NCBI RefSeq assembly: GCF_022965805.1
Contig: NW_027330987.1
Location: forward strand, 1-64,000
DNA: 64,000 bases
From: Primulina eburnea
Lineage: Eukaryota; Streptophyta; Magnoliopsida; Lamiales; Gesneriaceae
Direction of reading: 5' to 3'
Each line of letters starts with the position of its first letter. Position 1 is the first letter of the stretch. Shown in pieces: positions 23,901 to 35,460 of this stretch. A program made the translations under genes and the position numbers. The notes under the pieces are model-generated. The model ran no database searches. It had not been told where the DNA came from and was given only the letters and a program-made list of their open reading frames with translations.

Positions 23901-25424
23901 TCTGGGATTATTCAGGATTTCTGTTCGATGGGATTCAATTATAAGCATCGGAAGGGATCAGAGAGTATCCGTGTGGCTACTATTTTGTCTGAACCAGTGT
24001 TGTACTCTCGGATTAGAGATGCTCAGATGTCTGATTCTAAGGTTCAGAAATTAGCTCGGTTGGCTGATGGAGATAATACTTCTGGTTTCCACTATCAGTC
24101 TCAGGGTCTTTTGTGCTTATCTGGTCGTGTTGTTGTACCGGAGGATGACACTTTGAGGGAGGAGATTTTGTCCCAGGCTCATCGTAGCAAGTTGAGTGTT
24201 CATCCGGGGAGCAACAAGATGTATAAAGATTTAAGGACTCGATTTTGGTGGAAAGGTATGAAACGCAATGTTTATCAGTATGTCTCCAAGTGCCTGGTCT
24301 GTCAGCAGGTAAAGGCAGAGTATCGACGACCTGGAGGTTTGTTGCAGAATCTTCCTATTCCGGAGTGGAAGTGGGAGCATATCACGATGGACTTCGTGAC
24401 TCACTTGCCTATGTCTGTGGGGAATAGAGATGCTATCTGGGTTGTAGTAGATCGGCTTACCAAGTCTGCCCATTTTCTTCCGTATAACAGAGATTTCACT
24501 TTCGATCGGATGGCACGGTTGTACATTCAGGAGATTGTACGGTTTCATGGTGTGCCTGTGAGTATCGTTAGTGACAGAGATCCTCGATTTACGTCTAGAT
24601 TTTGGGGTAGCTTTCAGCAAGCTTTGGGCACTACTTTGAGTTTGAGTACTGCGTATCACCCAGAGACTGACGGACAGTCAGAGAGGACTATTCGTACGCT
24701 TGAGGATATGTTGAGGTCTTGTGTGATGGATTTCGGGCCAGCTTGGCAGGATCATTTGCCACTGATAGAGTTTGCATACAACAACAGCTTTCATAGGAGT
24801 ATTGGTATGTCTCCGTTTGAAGCGTTGTATGGTCGACGTTGTCGTACTCCTCTGTTCTGGGAGGAAGTCGGAGAACGACAGGTCGAGGGTCCAGAATTGA
24901 TTCAGCAGGCCAAGGATAAAGTTCTTGTGATCAAGCAGCGGATTAAGACTGCTCAGGATCGACAAGCGAGTTATGCGAACACCAAGCGCAGGCCTCTTCA
25001 TTTTGATGCAGGCGAGAAAGTGTTTCTCAAGGTATCACCTTTTCGGAGGATTCTGAGATTTGGACTCAAGGGTAAGCTATCTCCGAGATTCATTGGTCCT
25101 TTTGAGATCTTGGAATGTGTGGGAGATTTGGCCTACAGATTAGCCTTGCCACCGTATCTGTCTAGTGTTCACAATGTGTTTCATGTGTCCTTGTTGAGAC
25201 GATACGTAGCGGATGAGTCCCATGTTTTGCATCCGACAGAAGTTCAGTTGAATCCGGATTTGTCTTTTGTAGAAAGACCGGTTTCGATCTTAGACCGGAA
25301 GGATAAGGTACTGCGGAATAAGACTATTCCTCTTGTCTTAGTGCAGTGGCAGCGCCGAGGTACTGAAGAAGCTACTTGGGAACTAGAGAGTCGCATGCGG
25401 TCAGAGCATCCTGAGTTGTTCTAG
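20997..25424 (+). CDS. Tekay gag-pol polyprotein with chromodomain, intact
   Basis: A single 1475-codon ORF. Domains: gag (about 1-250; [29 protein letters not shown]); two CCHC zinc knuckles at C262 ([13 protein letters not shown]) and C281 ([14 protein letters not shown]); aspartic protease DTGAS at 364; reverse transcriptase with FIDDI at about 698-702; RNase H with YTDAS (D847) and [14 protein letters not shown]; integrase zinc finger H-H-C-C ([10 protein letters not shown]...CLVCQQ); integrase core D1132, D1193, E1229, a D-D(35)-E spacing; C-terminal chromodomain ([15 protein letters not shown]), which in this clade targets insertion to heterochromatin. The start at 20997 follows the LTR by 82 bp. 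No stop or frameshift found. One polyprotein is expected to be cut by its own protease. Confidence 0.97.
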   Translation: MSGFDDDASSHGSVGRWGDRDDRERRREHRERRPHRRDEPRSFSMHRFLQMGPKPLSGGETPDVAENWLERMESCFKSFQCSAEQQMDTLDFLLEGGARKWWRSTSAPIVQRQGRVLWADFRAAFMLLYFPPALLQTKAIELINLKQGSLSVDEYQQKFFELLPYVPHVSDNAVAKYNHFLQGLNQEIYDRVVVCDDPTSYEGLVNRCRQAEGSLLRGRAMQSARPTSSLGPRAQSFKKAGSTSSSSGSGGVHHFGKKKGPCQHCGKDHPTERCRRVAGACFRCGEMGHMKRDCPQMGGGSGSGSQASVHQRPQQGQSTQGSNLRPRTQGQVFALNQDQAAEENERVIAGICNLCGLPAYVLIDTGASHSFISARFAKRHALPFTSLDIVVSVSTPMGHSVLAKRLVMGCPLEFEGNILTANLMILAMEDFDCILGIDVLTVYRATVDCYQKFVQFRPVEGDSWFFYGEGARPPMPVVSALKACRALESGGEGYLIYAIDSSADSVGVSDIPVVCDFPDVFPEEIPGFPPVREVDFSIDLVPGTAPISRAPYRLAPSEMQELKQQLQDLLDKGYIRPSVSPWGAPVLFVKKKDGSMRLCIDYRQLNRATIKNKYPLPRIDDLFDQLQGTSVYSKIDLRSGYHQLRVHQGDISKTAFRTRYGHYEFLVMPFGVTNAPAVFMDLMNRVFRDFLDKFVVVFIDDILIYSRDQREHVQHLRIILQILRENQLYAKLSKCEFWIDRVVFLGHVISSEGVSVDPSKVEAVLNWSRPTTVAEIRSFLGLAGYYRRFIVNFSQIAKPLTQLTRKDVSFEWTSECEESFLELRRRLTSAPVLALPAGSGGFSVYTDASLQGLGCVLMQNEHVIAYASRQLKPHEENYPVHDLELAAIVFALKIWRHYLYGERFEIFTDHKSLKYLFTQAELNMRQRRWMDLLKDYDCEIKYHPGSANLTADALSRKVRLSALQTCAVSGIIQDFCSMGFNYKHRKGSESIRVATILSEPVLYSRIRDAQMSDSKVQKLARLADGDNTSGFHYQSQGLLCLSGRVVVPEDDTLREEILSQAHRSKLSVHPGSNKMYKDLRTRFWWKGMKRNVYQYVSKCLVCQQVKAEYRRPGGLLQNLPIPEWKWEHITMDFVTHLPMSVGNRDAIWVVVDRLTKSAHFLPYNRDFTFDRMARLYIQEIVRFHGVPVSIVSDRDPRFTSRFWGSFQQALGTTLSLSTAYHPETDGQSERTIRTLEDMLRSCVMDFGPAWQDHLPLIEFAYNNSFHRSIGMSPFEALYGRRCRTPLFWEEVGERQVEGPELIQQAKDKVLVIKQRIKTAQDRQASYANTKRRPLHFDAGEKVFLKVSPFRRILRFGLKGKLSPRFIGPFEILECVGDLAYRLALPPYLSSVHNVFHVSLLRRYVADESHVLHPTEVQLNPDLSFVERPVSILDRKDKVLRNKTIPLVLVQWQRRGTEEATWELESRMRSEHPELF

Positions 25425-25553
25425 TTGTAGCATTTTCAGTTATGATTGTAATTTCAGTTGGGCTTTCAATTTGTAATTCATTCTTGAGATGAATGTATTG
25501 ATTGTTCAGAATTGTTATTCTTCAGACTCGATTTCGCGGACGAAATCCTTTTT

Positions 25554-25565
25554 AGAGGGGGAGAA
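25554..25565 (+). other. Tekay polypurine tract
   Basis: agagggggagaa directly before the 3' LTR start TGTAG at 25566. Confidence 0.88.
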
Positions 25566-26908
25566 TGTAGTATCCCGATGCCTAAATTGAGTAATTATTG
25601 GATTAATTATATTCTGCGAGTTCGGAAGGAACGAACCAGGATCGGACCGTCCGAAGAGGTTCGGATCATCCGAAGTGGGTTCGGATGGACCGTTCGGTTC
25701 GGTGTCAGACCGAGTCTTGTCAACAGTAGACCGTGTCAGGGTTCGGATCGTCCGAAGAGGTTCGGATCGTCCGAAGACAGGTGGCTGGACACGTGGAAGA
25801 CATGCAGAGTTCGGAACGTCCGAAGTGGATCGGATCGTCCGAAGTGCACAGGATCGGATCTTCCGAAGTGGATCGGATCGTCCGATCGTCGTCTATAAAT
25901 AGAGGCGCGAGGCTTCACTTTTCAATTACCAATTCCGAGAGTTCCAGAGCGTTTTAGTCGTTTATGATGGGTTTCTAGCTTTTCCCGAGGTTCGGGCACT
26001 AGCAGGGAGCTACTGGCTTTGTAGCGGAGCTGTGCTCTAGTTGGGAGCTAGCGGCATCAGTGGGCTGACTACGGACGCATGTATGGTTCTAGGTTCCCTT
26101 GAGATTTGGAAGTATCTATTAGTCTAGTTAAGGCTTTTAGATGTGGTTTAGTGATATGGTATCACTTGGATTGTAGGCTTGATTCTAGGGCTGATTACTA
26201 GGATCTACTGGTTTGAGGTACGGAAGTACTATCCGAGATATCCTGGTTGAGTATGCTTTACTATGTGTTGCATGTTTATGTGTTGCATTATTATCTGACA
26301 TATGATGCATGGTTTATTATGCGGCATTTGCATAATCATGTTGGGCCTGTTTATCTTTTGAGATAGCCTGTTCAGAGGGTGCTCAGCCCTCGGTTGTTGT
26401 GGATGGTTGGACCCCGTTGGCCGACGGTGGTCAGGATACCGGTATATCCACAGGTTTATGGTATGGGAGCCACCTCCTGGTGCGACGGCGCAGAGTGCTA
26501 CATACCTTGACGTCATTTGCCTGAGCAGTTTTTCGTTATACCCAGACCTTGGTATCCAGTACATTTTGCATACATGCATGTCATAGTCTTGTATACTCAT
26601 TCTTTCGGTACTGAGCGTTTTATGCTCACGTCCTCGGTTTATCTCTGTTTTGGACACCCTATTCGATGGGGCAGGTCTCAGGTTGGACGGTCCAGGAGGG
26701 AGAGGACAGGGAGCTAGCAGGGGTTGACCTGTAGTTGCTGGTATTTTATTCTTGGGATTTAGTTTGATTTGGTTGTTTTAGTATTCGTACTTACTGATTC
26801 GATCGGGCTGTATATGTTGTTTTTCCGCTGTTTATCTGATTCAGTTTTATTAAGTTAATTGCATGCTTAAGTTCTGATTAGTAGGTGATTCTGGAACGGG
26901 TCACTACA
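25566..26908 (+). repeat. Tekay 3' LTR (1343 bp)
   Basis: Same length as the 5' LTR with three visible differences. It is followed by target duplication TAAGA at 26909-26913. Confidence 0.96.
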
Positions 26909-26913
26909 TAAGA

Positions 26914-27719
26914 TGCGGTTAATATACAAAATGTACAACCGTCAGTGAAAACATAAAGACACGTGTCAATATGTTTGCTGTTGAGTTTTTGAAAAGTTAA
27001 AATATGAGTGTTAGGTACGCCAAAATTTTAAAATACAATAAAAGAGGCGGGCTGTCCAAGCAGTTACTAAAGGAAATCAAAAGAGGATTTTTCGTCTTAT
27101 GATAATATCTACTGAAAGTCATAAGGTACTGAAATATATCCTGCACTTTTATAAATACCAGTAGACACATTGTTTTATCGAAAAGACAAATCTCCTTCTG
27201 CTTATGGCATGAAACGGAAATATCAGTCATAATAAATTTATACACCCTGAATAAATTCAAATAATAAATAAATATTAAAAGTGAAGATTCAAGATCCGAA
27301 GGAAAGAGAGACGTCTCTTGATATTCGTGCATGAGGTGAACAGTCAAGCGATCTTTAGCTTTCCCAAGGCTCAAAATAAATACCTGCAAACACACAAACT
27401 AAGTCATTTACACATTTATCAAATCAAATCAAATGGATAGTGTAAGCATTCTCTCAGATTCTTCTCCAGAGTCGGATTCAGCAGAAGAGTTTCAGAGGCA
27501 ACTTCCGGCATCTCGTAAGAAGATGTTTGAAGACATCATTCTCCAAGAGATGAAGACTTGGAAGAAATTCCTCGACCTGTAATCTGAATAATCAGTTAGA
27601 TTATTCAATATTATTAGAAGGACTAAGCTGCGGAATAATCCCTTTCAGCAACCACGATCATTCAAAGAGAGGGCGATTAACCAGTAGCTTCTAGTTAAGT
27701 TTCCTCTATTAATCTCCTA
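26914..27719. other. Element B: noncoding segment between pol and extra ORF
   Basis: AT-rich segment with no pol-like coding on the minus strand. On the plus strand it holds a TATA-like ttttataaatacc at about 27149-27160 and the small ORF at 27433-27582. Together these look like a plus-strand (antisense) transcription unit inside B (inference). Confidence 0.45.
27433..27582 (+). CDS. Small antisense ORF inside element B (49 aa)
   Basis: ATG 27433 to TAA 27582, opposite in direction to B's genes. The product is acidic and Ser-rich at the start (MDSVSILSDSSPESDSAEEF), then basic and amphipathic (SRKKMFEDIILQEMKTWKKF). I do not recognise a domain. It stays open while B's sense genes around it are full of stops, although 49 codons can be open by chance. 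A TATA-like sequence lies about 280 bp upstream. Antisense ORFs are known as additional ORFs in some plant LTR retrotransposons, so this may be one. It could also be a chance ORF. Confidence 0.35.
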   Translation: MDSVSILSDSSPESDSAEEFQRQLPASRKKMFEDIILQEMKTWKKFLDL

Positions 27720-30700
27720 TAATAAAATAATGTCTGATGTCAATATGCTTCGTTTTGAAATGAAGTATTGGATTGTGTGTAATTGCTATAGCACTTGTAT
27801 TTTCATAGAATTTAGGTGATTAAGAAGCTTGAACTCCATAGTCTTTAACTTGTTGTTGCATTCAAAGAAATTGAGAGCAGCAACTTCCAGCAGCAAGGTA
27901 TTCTGCTTGTGCAATAGACGTGGCTATGGAAGTCTGCTTTTTACTAAACCAGGAGATCAATCTATCACCAAGAAATTGACAAAAACCACTTGTGCTCTTT
28001 CTATCTAGTTGGCAACCTGCATAGTCAGCAGCTGAAAATCCAATAAGATTTAAAGAAGAATCATTGGGATACCATAGGCCGACATTTTGAGTACCCTTTA
28101 AGTATTTCAAAATACGTTTAGCAGCAATATAATATGATTGCTTAGGGTTAGATTGAAATCTCGCACAAGTACAAACAACAAACATAATATCAGGTCTACT
28201 GGCAGTAAGATATAACAATGAACCAATTAAACCACGATATTGAGTTACCTCTACTGAAATTACGTTATCATCTTTATCAAGTTTAGTAGATGAGCTCATT
28301 AGTGTGGAAGCAGCAGAGCATGTTTCCAGACCAAATTTTTTCAGTAGTTCCTTAGTGTACTTAACCTGATTTATGAAGATTCCTGTATTTAGTTGATTGA
28401 TCTGCAGTCCTAGGAAGAATGTCAATTCTACCATCCTGCTCATTTCGAATTATTCCTGCATTATCTTAGCAAACTTTTCACACAATTTGGGTTTAGTTGA
28501 CCCAAAGATAACATCATCAACATAAATATGTACTAACAAAATATGTTTATTCTTAACTAAAGTAAATAAAGTCTTGTCTACTGTGCTGATTGTAAAATCA
28601 TGATTGACAAGAAATTGTGAGAGAGTTTCATACCAAGCTCGAGGTGACTGTTTCAAACCATACATGGCTTTGTGTAATTTAAAAACATGATGCGGTAAGA
28701 GATGATCAATAAAACCTGGAGGTTGTTCAATGTAGACCTCTTCTTGCAATAGACCATTTAGAAAGACACTTTTCACATCCATCTGATAAACTTTGAAGTT
28801 CTTGAAAGCAACAAAGGCTAAGAATATTCTGATTGCTTCTAGCCTTGCTATTGGTGCATAGGTCTCATCATAGTCTATTCCTTCTTCTTGTCTGAAACCT
28901 TGAGCCACCAGTCTTGCTTTATTTTTAACCGCAATACCTTCTTCATTTTGCTTGTTTCTAAATACCCACCGAGTTCCAATAACTACTCGATGAGATGGTC
29001 TAGGTACAAGAAACCAAACTTCATTTCTTTTAAATTGATTCAGCTCTTCGTGCATAGCTTCAATCCAACTGGGATCTAGAAGATCTTATTCAATATAATT
29101 TGGTTCATCTTGAGAGATAAAAGCATCATTCATCTATTCATTTATCATTTGCCTTCTGGTTCTTAATGGAGCTGCTGGATTACCAATAACCAAAGATGGA
29201 GGGTGATCTTTTCTCCAAACAAAAGGGTTTAAAGAAATTTCTTCCTGGTTTGATGGATTCGGATCATGCTCAGCTAAAGCAGTAGCAGGTTCTGGAATGT
29301 TAGCTTCTGGTTCTGGTATTTCTTGTGGCTGAACAACCGGTTCTACTAGAGGAATGTCTGGTTCTGGATTTTGAGCATCTTTGACGCTTGGAACTGCATC
29401 ATCTTCACTATCCAGTTCTAGATGAATTCTATCTAATCTGACACGTTAGAAATTCCAGGAGCACTGATATCTTCATCAAAAACAACATGAATAGATTCTT
29501 CAACATTAAGAGTTCTATTATTGAAAATTCTTAATGCTTTGCTTACTGCTGAATATCCAAGAAAAATTCCAGCATCTGATTTTTAATCCAATGCAGATAA
29601 ATAATTTTTTCCATTATTGTGCACAAAGCATTTGCAACCAAACAGATGAAAATAAGTTACATTATACTTACTCCCTTTCCATATCTCATATGGGGTCTGA
29701 TTGTGCCTCTTGTTGATCATGGTTCTGTTTTGTGTATAGAAAGCTGTGTTGATTGCTTCTGCCCAGAACCGCTGAGATATGTTTGCATCTGTTAGCATTG
29801 TTCTAGCAGCTTCTTTAAGAGTTCTGTTTCTCCTATCAGTAACTCCATTTTGTTGAGGCGTTCTGGCAGCTGAATATTCATGATGATTATCATGTTCATC
29901 CAAATATAACTCAAGAATCTTGTTAGTAAATTCAGTACCTCGATCACTTCTGATTTTAATGACAGAAAATGATTTTTCATTTTGAATCTTTTTCAGAAGC
30001 TTGATTAGGAGGCTACTGTTTGATCTTTTCCATAAAGAAATATTACCCAAGTAAATCTAGAAAAGTCATCAACAACAACAAAAGTATACTTCATTCCCCC
30101 TAAGCTCATGATGGGGATTGGACCAAATAAGTCCATATGCAATAATTCCAAACACCTTGATGATGATTTACTACCTTTATTCTTGAAGCTAGATCTTACT
30201 TGTTTGCCAAGTTGACATGCAGAACATACTTGATTCTTAACGAAATTAATATCAGGTAAACCATCAACTATGTTCTGCGTCTTGATATTATTGATTGACT
30301 TGAATTTCAGGTGATTCAATCTCTTGTGCCAGAGCCAATGTTTATCACTAAGGGAGGCAACTAAACATGTAGGAATATTAACATGATCTATGTTCCAAGA
30401 TACTTTGTATGTGTTGCCTTCTCTTATTCTGGTTAAGACTATAGATTCATTGGAATCTTTAACTGTGCATGCGTGCTTCTGAAAAACTACTGAATAACCA
30501 TCATTACACAGTTGACTAATGCTGATCAAATTGTAACAGAGATTTTCAAATAAGAGCACATTATCTATAGTAATGTTACCATGGATAATCTTACCCTTAC
30601 CTACGGTTTTACCTTTTGAGTTGTCCCCAAAAGTTATCTTTGGTCCAGTACAACTCATTATTTCTAAAATTAGACTATTTTGCCCAATCATATGTCTGGA

Positions 30701-30769
30701 ATACACACTGTCCAGATACCATGTAGAGCTGCTGATCTTGGTTTTCCTCTCTTGTTCCTGCAAGTACAA
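27720..30769 (-). pseudogene. Element B: copia pol (protease, integrase, RT, RNase H), broken
   Basis: Minus-strand pol in Ty1/copia order. 30769-30005: protease remnant (TWYLDSVYSRHM; the usual DSG is DSV, so likely dead), GAG-pre-integrase zinc finger (HKRLNHL...CSACQLGK) and integrase start (HMDLFGPIPIMSLGG). 30050-29583: integrase core (IRSDRGTEF, then TPQQNGVTDRRN, where the expected catalytic Glu is Asp). 29582-29056: degenerate linker. 29055-28450: reverse transcriptase ([32 protein letters not shown]). 28443-27862: RT end and RNase H (ADYAGCQLDRKSTSGFCQFL), which runs on to about 27720 after a further shift. At least four frame breaks. In copia, integrase precedes RT, as here. Not functional. 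Confidence 0.9.
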
Positions 30770-31385
30770 GTTTTAGTAGTTGGTACCCAATCTATTTGGG
30801 TTCAAGCCTTACCAGTCCTTTAAGAAGCCACGCTTGTATGGTGAACTTGTACTTTGGGTATCCACAGAGGTGTGTGTAACAGAAGGTCTGTTATTTCTAA
30901 CAGAATGCATTTTAGAATGTTGTTCTTCCCCTTTTTTTTCATCTAGTCTGTATCTCTTCTGAACAGGTCTAGAATTATAGTACTGGTAGTTTCTAACCTT
31001 AATAGAGAGTTGTCGTCCTAGGTTGAATCCTCTACTGGATCCAGCACTCTGGTGGACTCATCCCTTAGGTTCAACATAACCCAAACCATAATGCTTCCTT
31101 CTGTTTTTTTGATCTACAAACCTTTCAACTCGAACAGTTGATACTACTGGTTCATATACCACACTGGATTTAACAAAATGAATGTATTTCCCTTTGCTTG
31201 TATCCAGTTCTGGCTTAGTACTTGTTTCAGAAGTTTTTTCATTATTAATGAATCCGAGACCACTCCTGTCTCCAGATTGCTTCTATAATTCTTGCATCTT
31301 CTCTAAAGAAACAGAAGACTTATTCCATGTATTTACCAGAACGGTAGCTTCTGATTCTCAGACCTCATTGACTGGTAATCTGCAT

Positions 31386-32761
31386 TTATCTGTCATTCTC
31401 AGTTTTCAACTTACTTATCTCAACTTTTAGATCACTACAGCTGTTTTCTTGCAAGAAGATAAACTTACTGATTTGATCTTTTAAGTTTTGATTTTCAGTT
31501 TTAACTTCCTCGAATGACTGAGAAAGTTTTGAGTACTCTTCCACCATGTCATGCAGTGCTTTAACCAAATCAGTTCGTGTGAATTCATTACAGTCAAAGT
31601 CAAATACCTCTCCAGATGTCGAGGTTGATTCAGTGTCTGCCATGAGACATTTGATCTCTTCTACATCGCTATCACTGGAATGAAATTCCGAGTCCGAAGA
31701 CCCAAAACTAGAATCCGCCCATTTTAATTTGCTTTCTTCAGCAATCAATTCTTTGCGCTCTCTTCTGGATTTCTTGTCATTCCTCTTGTATTCGTTTTCT
31801 TCTGATCATCCTTCTTCGGCTTCTGGCAATCAGCAATGAAATGCCCAACTTTTCCATAGTTGAAACACACCATGTCACCAGATGGTGAATCCTTCTTAAA
31901 GTTTCGGTTAGGACCCTGGTAAGCTTGGTGATTCTTCTTCATGAATCTGGAAAATTTCTTCACAAATAAGGACATAGCATCACTGCTGATATGTTCAACA
32001 GTCTTTTCAGATGTGCTTTCAATGGCAGTAGCAGGTGATGCACTTGGAGCAACTGCAGCAGTAGCAGTAAGAGCCTTGGTAGGTGGATTCGATGAGGGCT
32101 CTTCTCCACTCCTCACTCCTAGTTCGAACTCAAAGGCCTTTAAGTCTACAAACAAGTCGTGTTGTTCTAACTTGTTTAGATCTTTGGATAATCTCATAGC
32201 CATAGTTTTTACATCACATTCCCTGGGTAAAGCTCTCATTACTTTGAGTGTTATTTCTCTGTTGCCATATTCTTTTCCAAGAGCTGCTAGCTCATTTACA
32301 AAGCTACTGAAACGTTCATCAAACTCGCTCAGAGTTTCTCCAGCTTTCATTCTGAGATTTTCAAATTTTTGCATTGCTACAGATAACTTGTTCTCCTTGG
32401 TCTGTTCATTTCCTTCACTGATTTGGATGAGTTTTTCCCAAATCTCTTTTTCAGTAGGACACATCTTGATCTTACTGAAGATATTCTTATCGAGAGTTTT
32501 GTAGAGAATGTCTTTCGCAACATTATCAAGATTAGCTTTATTTTAGTCATCACTTGTCCATTCTCCCCTGTGCTTTTCAACCATCTGTGGTGCCCCCTCA
32601 GTAACAACAATAGCTGTATTTGTCTTTAAAATTTTCAGGGGACCATCTGTGATGACAAACCATATGTCATCATCTTGGGCTGCAAGATGGGCTTGCATCC
32701 GGATCTTCCAGTCATCGAAATCTTCTTTTGAGAGCATGGGTAATTTGCTTAAGTGTGCCAT
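31386..32761 (-). pseudogene. Element B: copia gag, broken
   Basis: Start at ATG 32761 (MAHLSKLPMLSKEDFDDWKI), a typical copia gag opening just downstream of the primer site. An in-frame TAA at 32543-32545 interrupts it. The frame then continues (MCPTEKEIWEKLIQISEG, LSEFDERFSSFVNELAALG) to a zinc knuckle CFNYGKVGHFIADC, whose second Cys is Tyr. After a shift near 31750 the C-terminal part (31748-31386) is acidic with a coiled-coil stretch. The altered knuckle and stop make it non-functional. 31385-30770 holds further degenerate gag/protease sequence. Confidence 0.85.
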
Positions 32762-32793
32762 ATCTGTTGTAAATTTCCGGAACAAGAAAATCT

Positions 32794-32805
32794 GCTCTGA
32801 TACCA
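32794..32805 (-). other. Element B: primer-binding site (tRNA-iMet)
   Basis: Minus-strand TGGTATCAGAGC two bases after the LTR end (AACA at 32808). Confidence 0.88.
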
Positions 32806-32807
32806 CT

Positions 32808-33875
32808 TGTTGGGGATCGATATAGAGTTTAGAAGGGGGTGAATAAACTCTTTCATTTGTTGGACGTTTTTGCAAAGGGTGCTAGAATCATGTTAGAGAT
32901 TATAGTTTATCTTGTTCGAATGTATAACCAGCAGATCACAATAATAAATGCGCAAACGATCTAATGGTGAGGGGTGAAAACAATAAAACATTAGACAATA
33001 GAACAGTGGTTGTTTCTGTAAGTACGAAGATGAAATCTTCTTCGTTTCTCATTCTTCTGTTTCCAGAAGGTATCACTAAAAAACTTTTGTTATTACAGTA
33101 CAACACTTGTTCACAGTCACTTCAGTAGGGCTTATCCTTCGCTTACTCAAACTCTTAGTCTCACACAACACAATGTAATGAATACAACAAAGTTCTAGAA
33201 AAGACTCTTTTCTAGATTACAAAATCTTCTCAATAAGGTATAGTAAAGTGTTTAGCTTGAAGAAATTACGAACAGAAGCAGCATAATATGATCTCAAAAG
33301 ATCAGATATTTAGAATAAAGTGTGTGCTATTTTTCTATATGTTGAGCTTGAAGATAAGTAGTAGTTGATGATAGCTCAAACTAGTATTGGAATTCGTTGC
33401 GTTGATAATAATGATAACTTTATTTTCTATAAAGGATTTGACCCTTATATATAGAAATCTTGAGTCCAACGGTCCAAGAAATGCATTGTTGGAACTGGGT
33501 CTATAATCAAAAACAGTTTCTGAGACTCCTGAGAGAAATCAGCTTTATCACCTGAAAAGGGTCCTGCAGAAAGTTTCAGAATAATCAGTCTTGTTTCATA
33601 CCAAAACTAGTAAGCAGCGTTAAATGTCTTTGTACATAATTAATGGTGCAATTAATACTAGTACTATGTAAAGTAACTGTAACATTTAAGAATGTAACGA
33701 TCAAGTAAAAGACGTCAAGTTCTGATAAGCTATGCTTCTGCTTTTCTAAATTCTGATTCTACTCTTATAAGTCGAGTTCTGCTTCTGCTTTTTATAAGCC
33801 GAGTTCTATTTATGATTTAGCTATTATGGCCTACTGGTTTTGACTCTCATCACCACAATTAAATTAAGTCTAACA
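32808..33875 (-). repeat. Element B: 5' LTR (1068 bp)
   Basis: Minus strand from TGTTAGACTTAATTT at 33875 to CCCCAACA at 32808. The U3 end (33720-33875) is dense in cagaag and cagaactcg words and includes tataaaaag. The first 200 bp match the 3' LTR fragment at 16376-16584. Confidence 0.85.
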
Positions 33876-34232
33876 GGTTCCTAATTTATAGATCATTTTA
33901 GGTTCTATCTTAGGAATTAATATATTTAATAAATCTAAATTCTCTGATAAATCATATTCTTCATTTAAACTGTTTTGAATAGTTCTTTCATACCAAAAAT
34001 ATTCATAGAAAATTTAGTAATTTAATTTTGGTTAAAAACATCAAAATTTTGGAGTGTAACATTTTGTTTACATTATTTACTCATTTAATATCATTTTCTC
34101 TTGTATCTTAAGCAACTTAGTTGATTGTTTAAGTTGTATGGTCTCTTTTTTTTAATGTTATTTTCTTTTTCTTTTTTTCTTTCTATTAATAAAGATCAAC
34201 TTATTTTTCATTACTTTCCAGGTTTTCTTGTT
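33876..34232. other. Unassigned AT-rich DNA
   Basis: AT-rich sequence with poly-T runs right of element B. I see no gene, RNA or clear repeat end. Confidence 0.5.
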
Positions 34233-35460
34233 GTAATGTCTGAAATAAATATAAAAATTTGTTGATTTAATAATACGATATTGCTAAATATTAACGATGT
34301 TTAAAGAATAAAATATGACTTATCTTAGTCATATGAAGTCCAAATGATTTGAAATTTGGAGATAATATAGAAAACTCAAAGATATAAAAGTTTCGTTTTT
34401 TGAGTTTTGGTAAATTTGATTGTTTGACTGGTTCAAAACGGATATATTGATCTTGGAGATATTAAATATTATACTTATTAAAAAAAGAGAAAGGAGATAA
34501 CAGAAGAGAGAAATGGGGTTTCAATTTTTCTTTTCGATCTTGCGATTTATCAGTTAATCAATTGGATAAACCAACTTCAATTATGAGATCGTTGATACGG
34601 GATCTTCGATTTGATGTGCATCATAAGCCTCGAGATCAAATAAATAACTAGATTTTATATTTACTCAATTATCAGGTACGTATTGACATACGAGCTTATG
34701 TTGTTATTGTTTAGTAATGATGAATACTATTGTATTGAACGATTATCAATCACCGGAAATGAGTGATTTGATATTATATTTGTTGTCGTTCATTATTTTT
34801 GATGATGTTGGTTACCATTTATTGGGAGACATCTTCGCGATATTGATGTCGCTGGAGCAGGGATGCGACGTATCGTTAATGTTGTTTTTCACAGTACTAG
34901 TGGAGCGACATATTGACGATATTGTTGTCGTCGGAGTAGGGGTGCGACAAATCGTTTATGTTGTTGTCGTAGTAATAGAGGAGCGACATATTGACGATAT
35001 CGCTATCACCGAAATAGGGGTGCAACATATCGTTGATGTTGTTTGTTGCAGTAGTATGAGAGTGATATTGTTGATGACTTGGTTGTCTAGAAACAACGAA
35101 GGAAGTATTCCTGTTATGATTTCAGTTATATCTTATGTTGTTGTTAATATAACTATTATGTATTTCGATTATGCGTGTTGTGTATTATCATCTTTTTGAG
35201 GCTGTTTCTATTGGACATGTTACAAGACTAGCGCTAAGCCAGGATAGAGGTGAGGTATTATGTGTGTCAAGTGAACGAAGTCATATATTTGATAATGGAT
35301 AGATACAATATAGCTTATTTTCTTATTCGAGTTGTGAGTTTTGTAACTATTATACTGTCTCTTATAAATTGCTGTAAATAGTGTATCGACTGCACTTTTT
35401 TTATGTTATATGCATTATATTATTATTTCATAAAAAAAAATATTTTAAGAATCTTAATTC
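34233..35460 (+). repeat. Probable old gypsy LTR remnant
   Basis: Plus-strand features recall chromovirus LTRs: a block on leaf-like U3 wording (gaagtccaaatgatttgaaat), a purine-rich leader (34480-34520) and caggtacgtattgac at 34675-34689. The minisatellite at 34826-35058 lies inside. I cannot place either end or find a target duplication, so extent and identity are tentative. The 160-codon ORF at 34717-35199 is a product of the repeats. Confidence 0.35.
34826..35058 (+). repeat. Minisatellite, three units of 77-78 bp
   Basis: Units start at 34826, 34903 and 34981. Each has gagcgacatattgacgatat (diverged in the first) followed by ggggtgcgac and atcgtt-atgttgtt. Divergence between units indicates an old duplication. 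Confidence 0.75.

Larger units (their letters stand above)
19572..26908 (+). mobile_element. Tekay-type chromovirus, intact and very young
   Basis: Two 1343-bp LTRs (19572-20914, 25566-26908) run from TGTAGTATCC to CACTACA. The target duplication TAAGA is at 19567-19571 and 26909-26913. tRNA-iMet primer site, a single uninterrupted gag-pol ORF with chromodomain, and purine tract are all present. I find only three differences between the LTRs (g/a near 19673, c/a near 19971, t/g near 20224). At 1.3e-8 per site per year that is below about 0.1 million years (inference). It inserted into element B between pol and the extra ORF. It has every part needed for autonomous transposition. Confidence 0.96.
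16376..33875 (-). mobile_element. Element B: Ty1/copia element with extra ORF, split by Tekay
   Basis: Minus strand: 5' LTR 33875-32808, primer site, gag (32761-31386), pol (30769-27720), a noncoding segment with an antisense ORF (27433-27582), extra ORF (19460-16749), purine tract (16600-16585), and a 3' LTR cut short near 16376. The Tekay chromovirus (19572-26908) sits between pol and the extra ORF. Without Tekay the element is about 10.2 kb. The truncated 3' LTR means no target duplication can be checked. Many stops and shifts make it non-autonomous now. Confidence 0.85.

Noticed and set aside
21007..24659. Other-frame ORFs inside the Tekay gag-pol
   Set aside because: They overlap a fully open, domain-rich 1475-codon frame and are shadows of it.
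34717..35199. 160-codon ORF as a host gene
   Set aside because: It lies over the diverged minisatellite, has no recognised domain, and its hydrophobic composition follows from the repeat unit.
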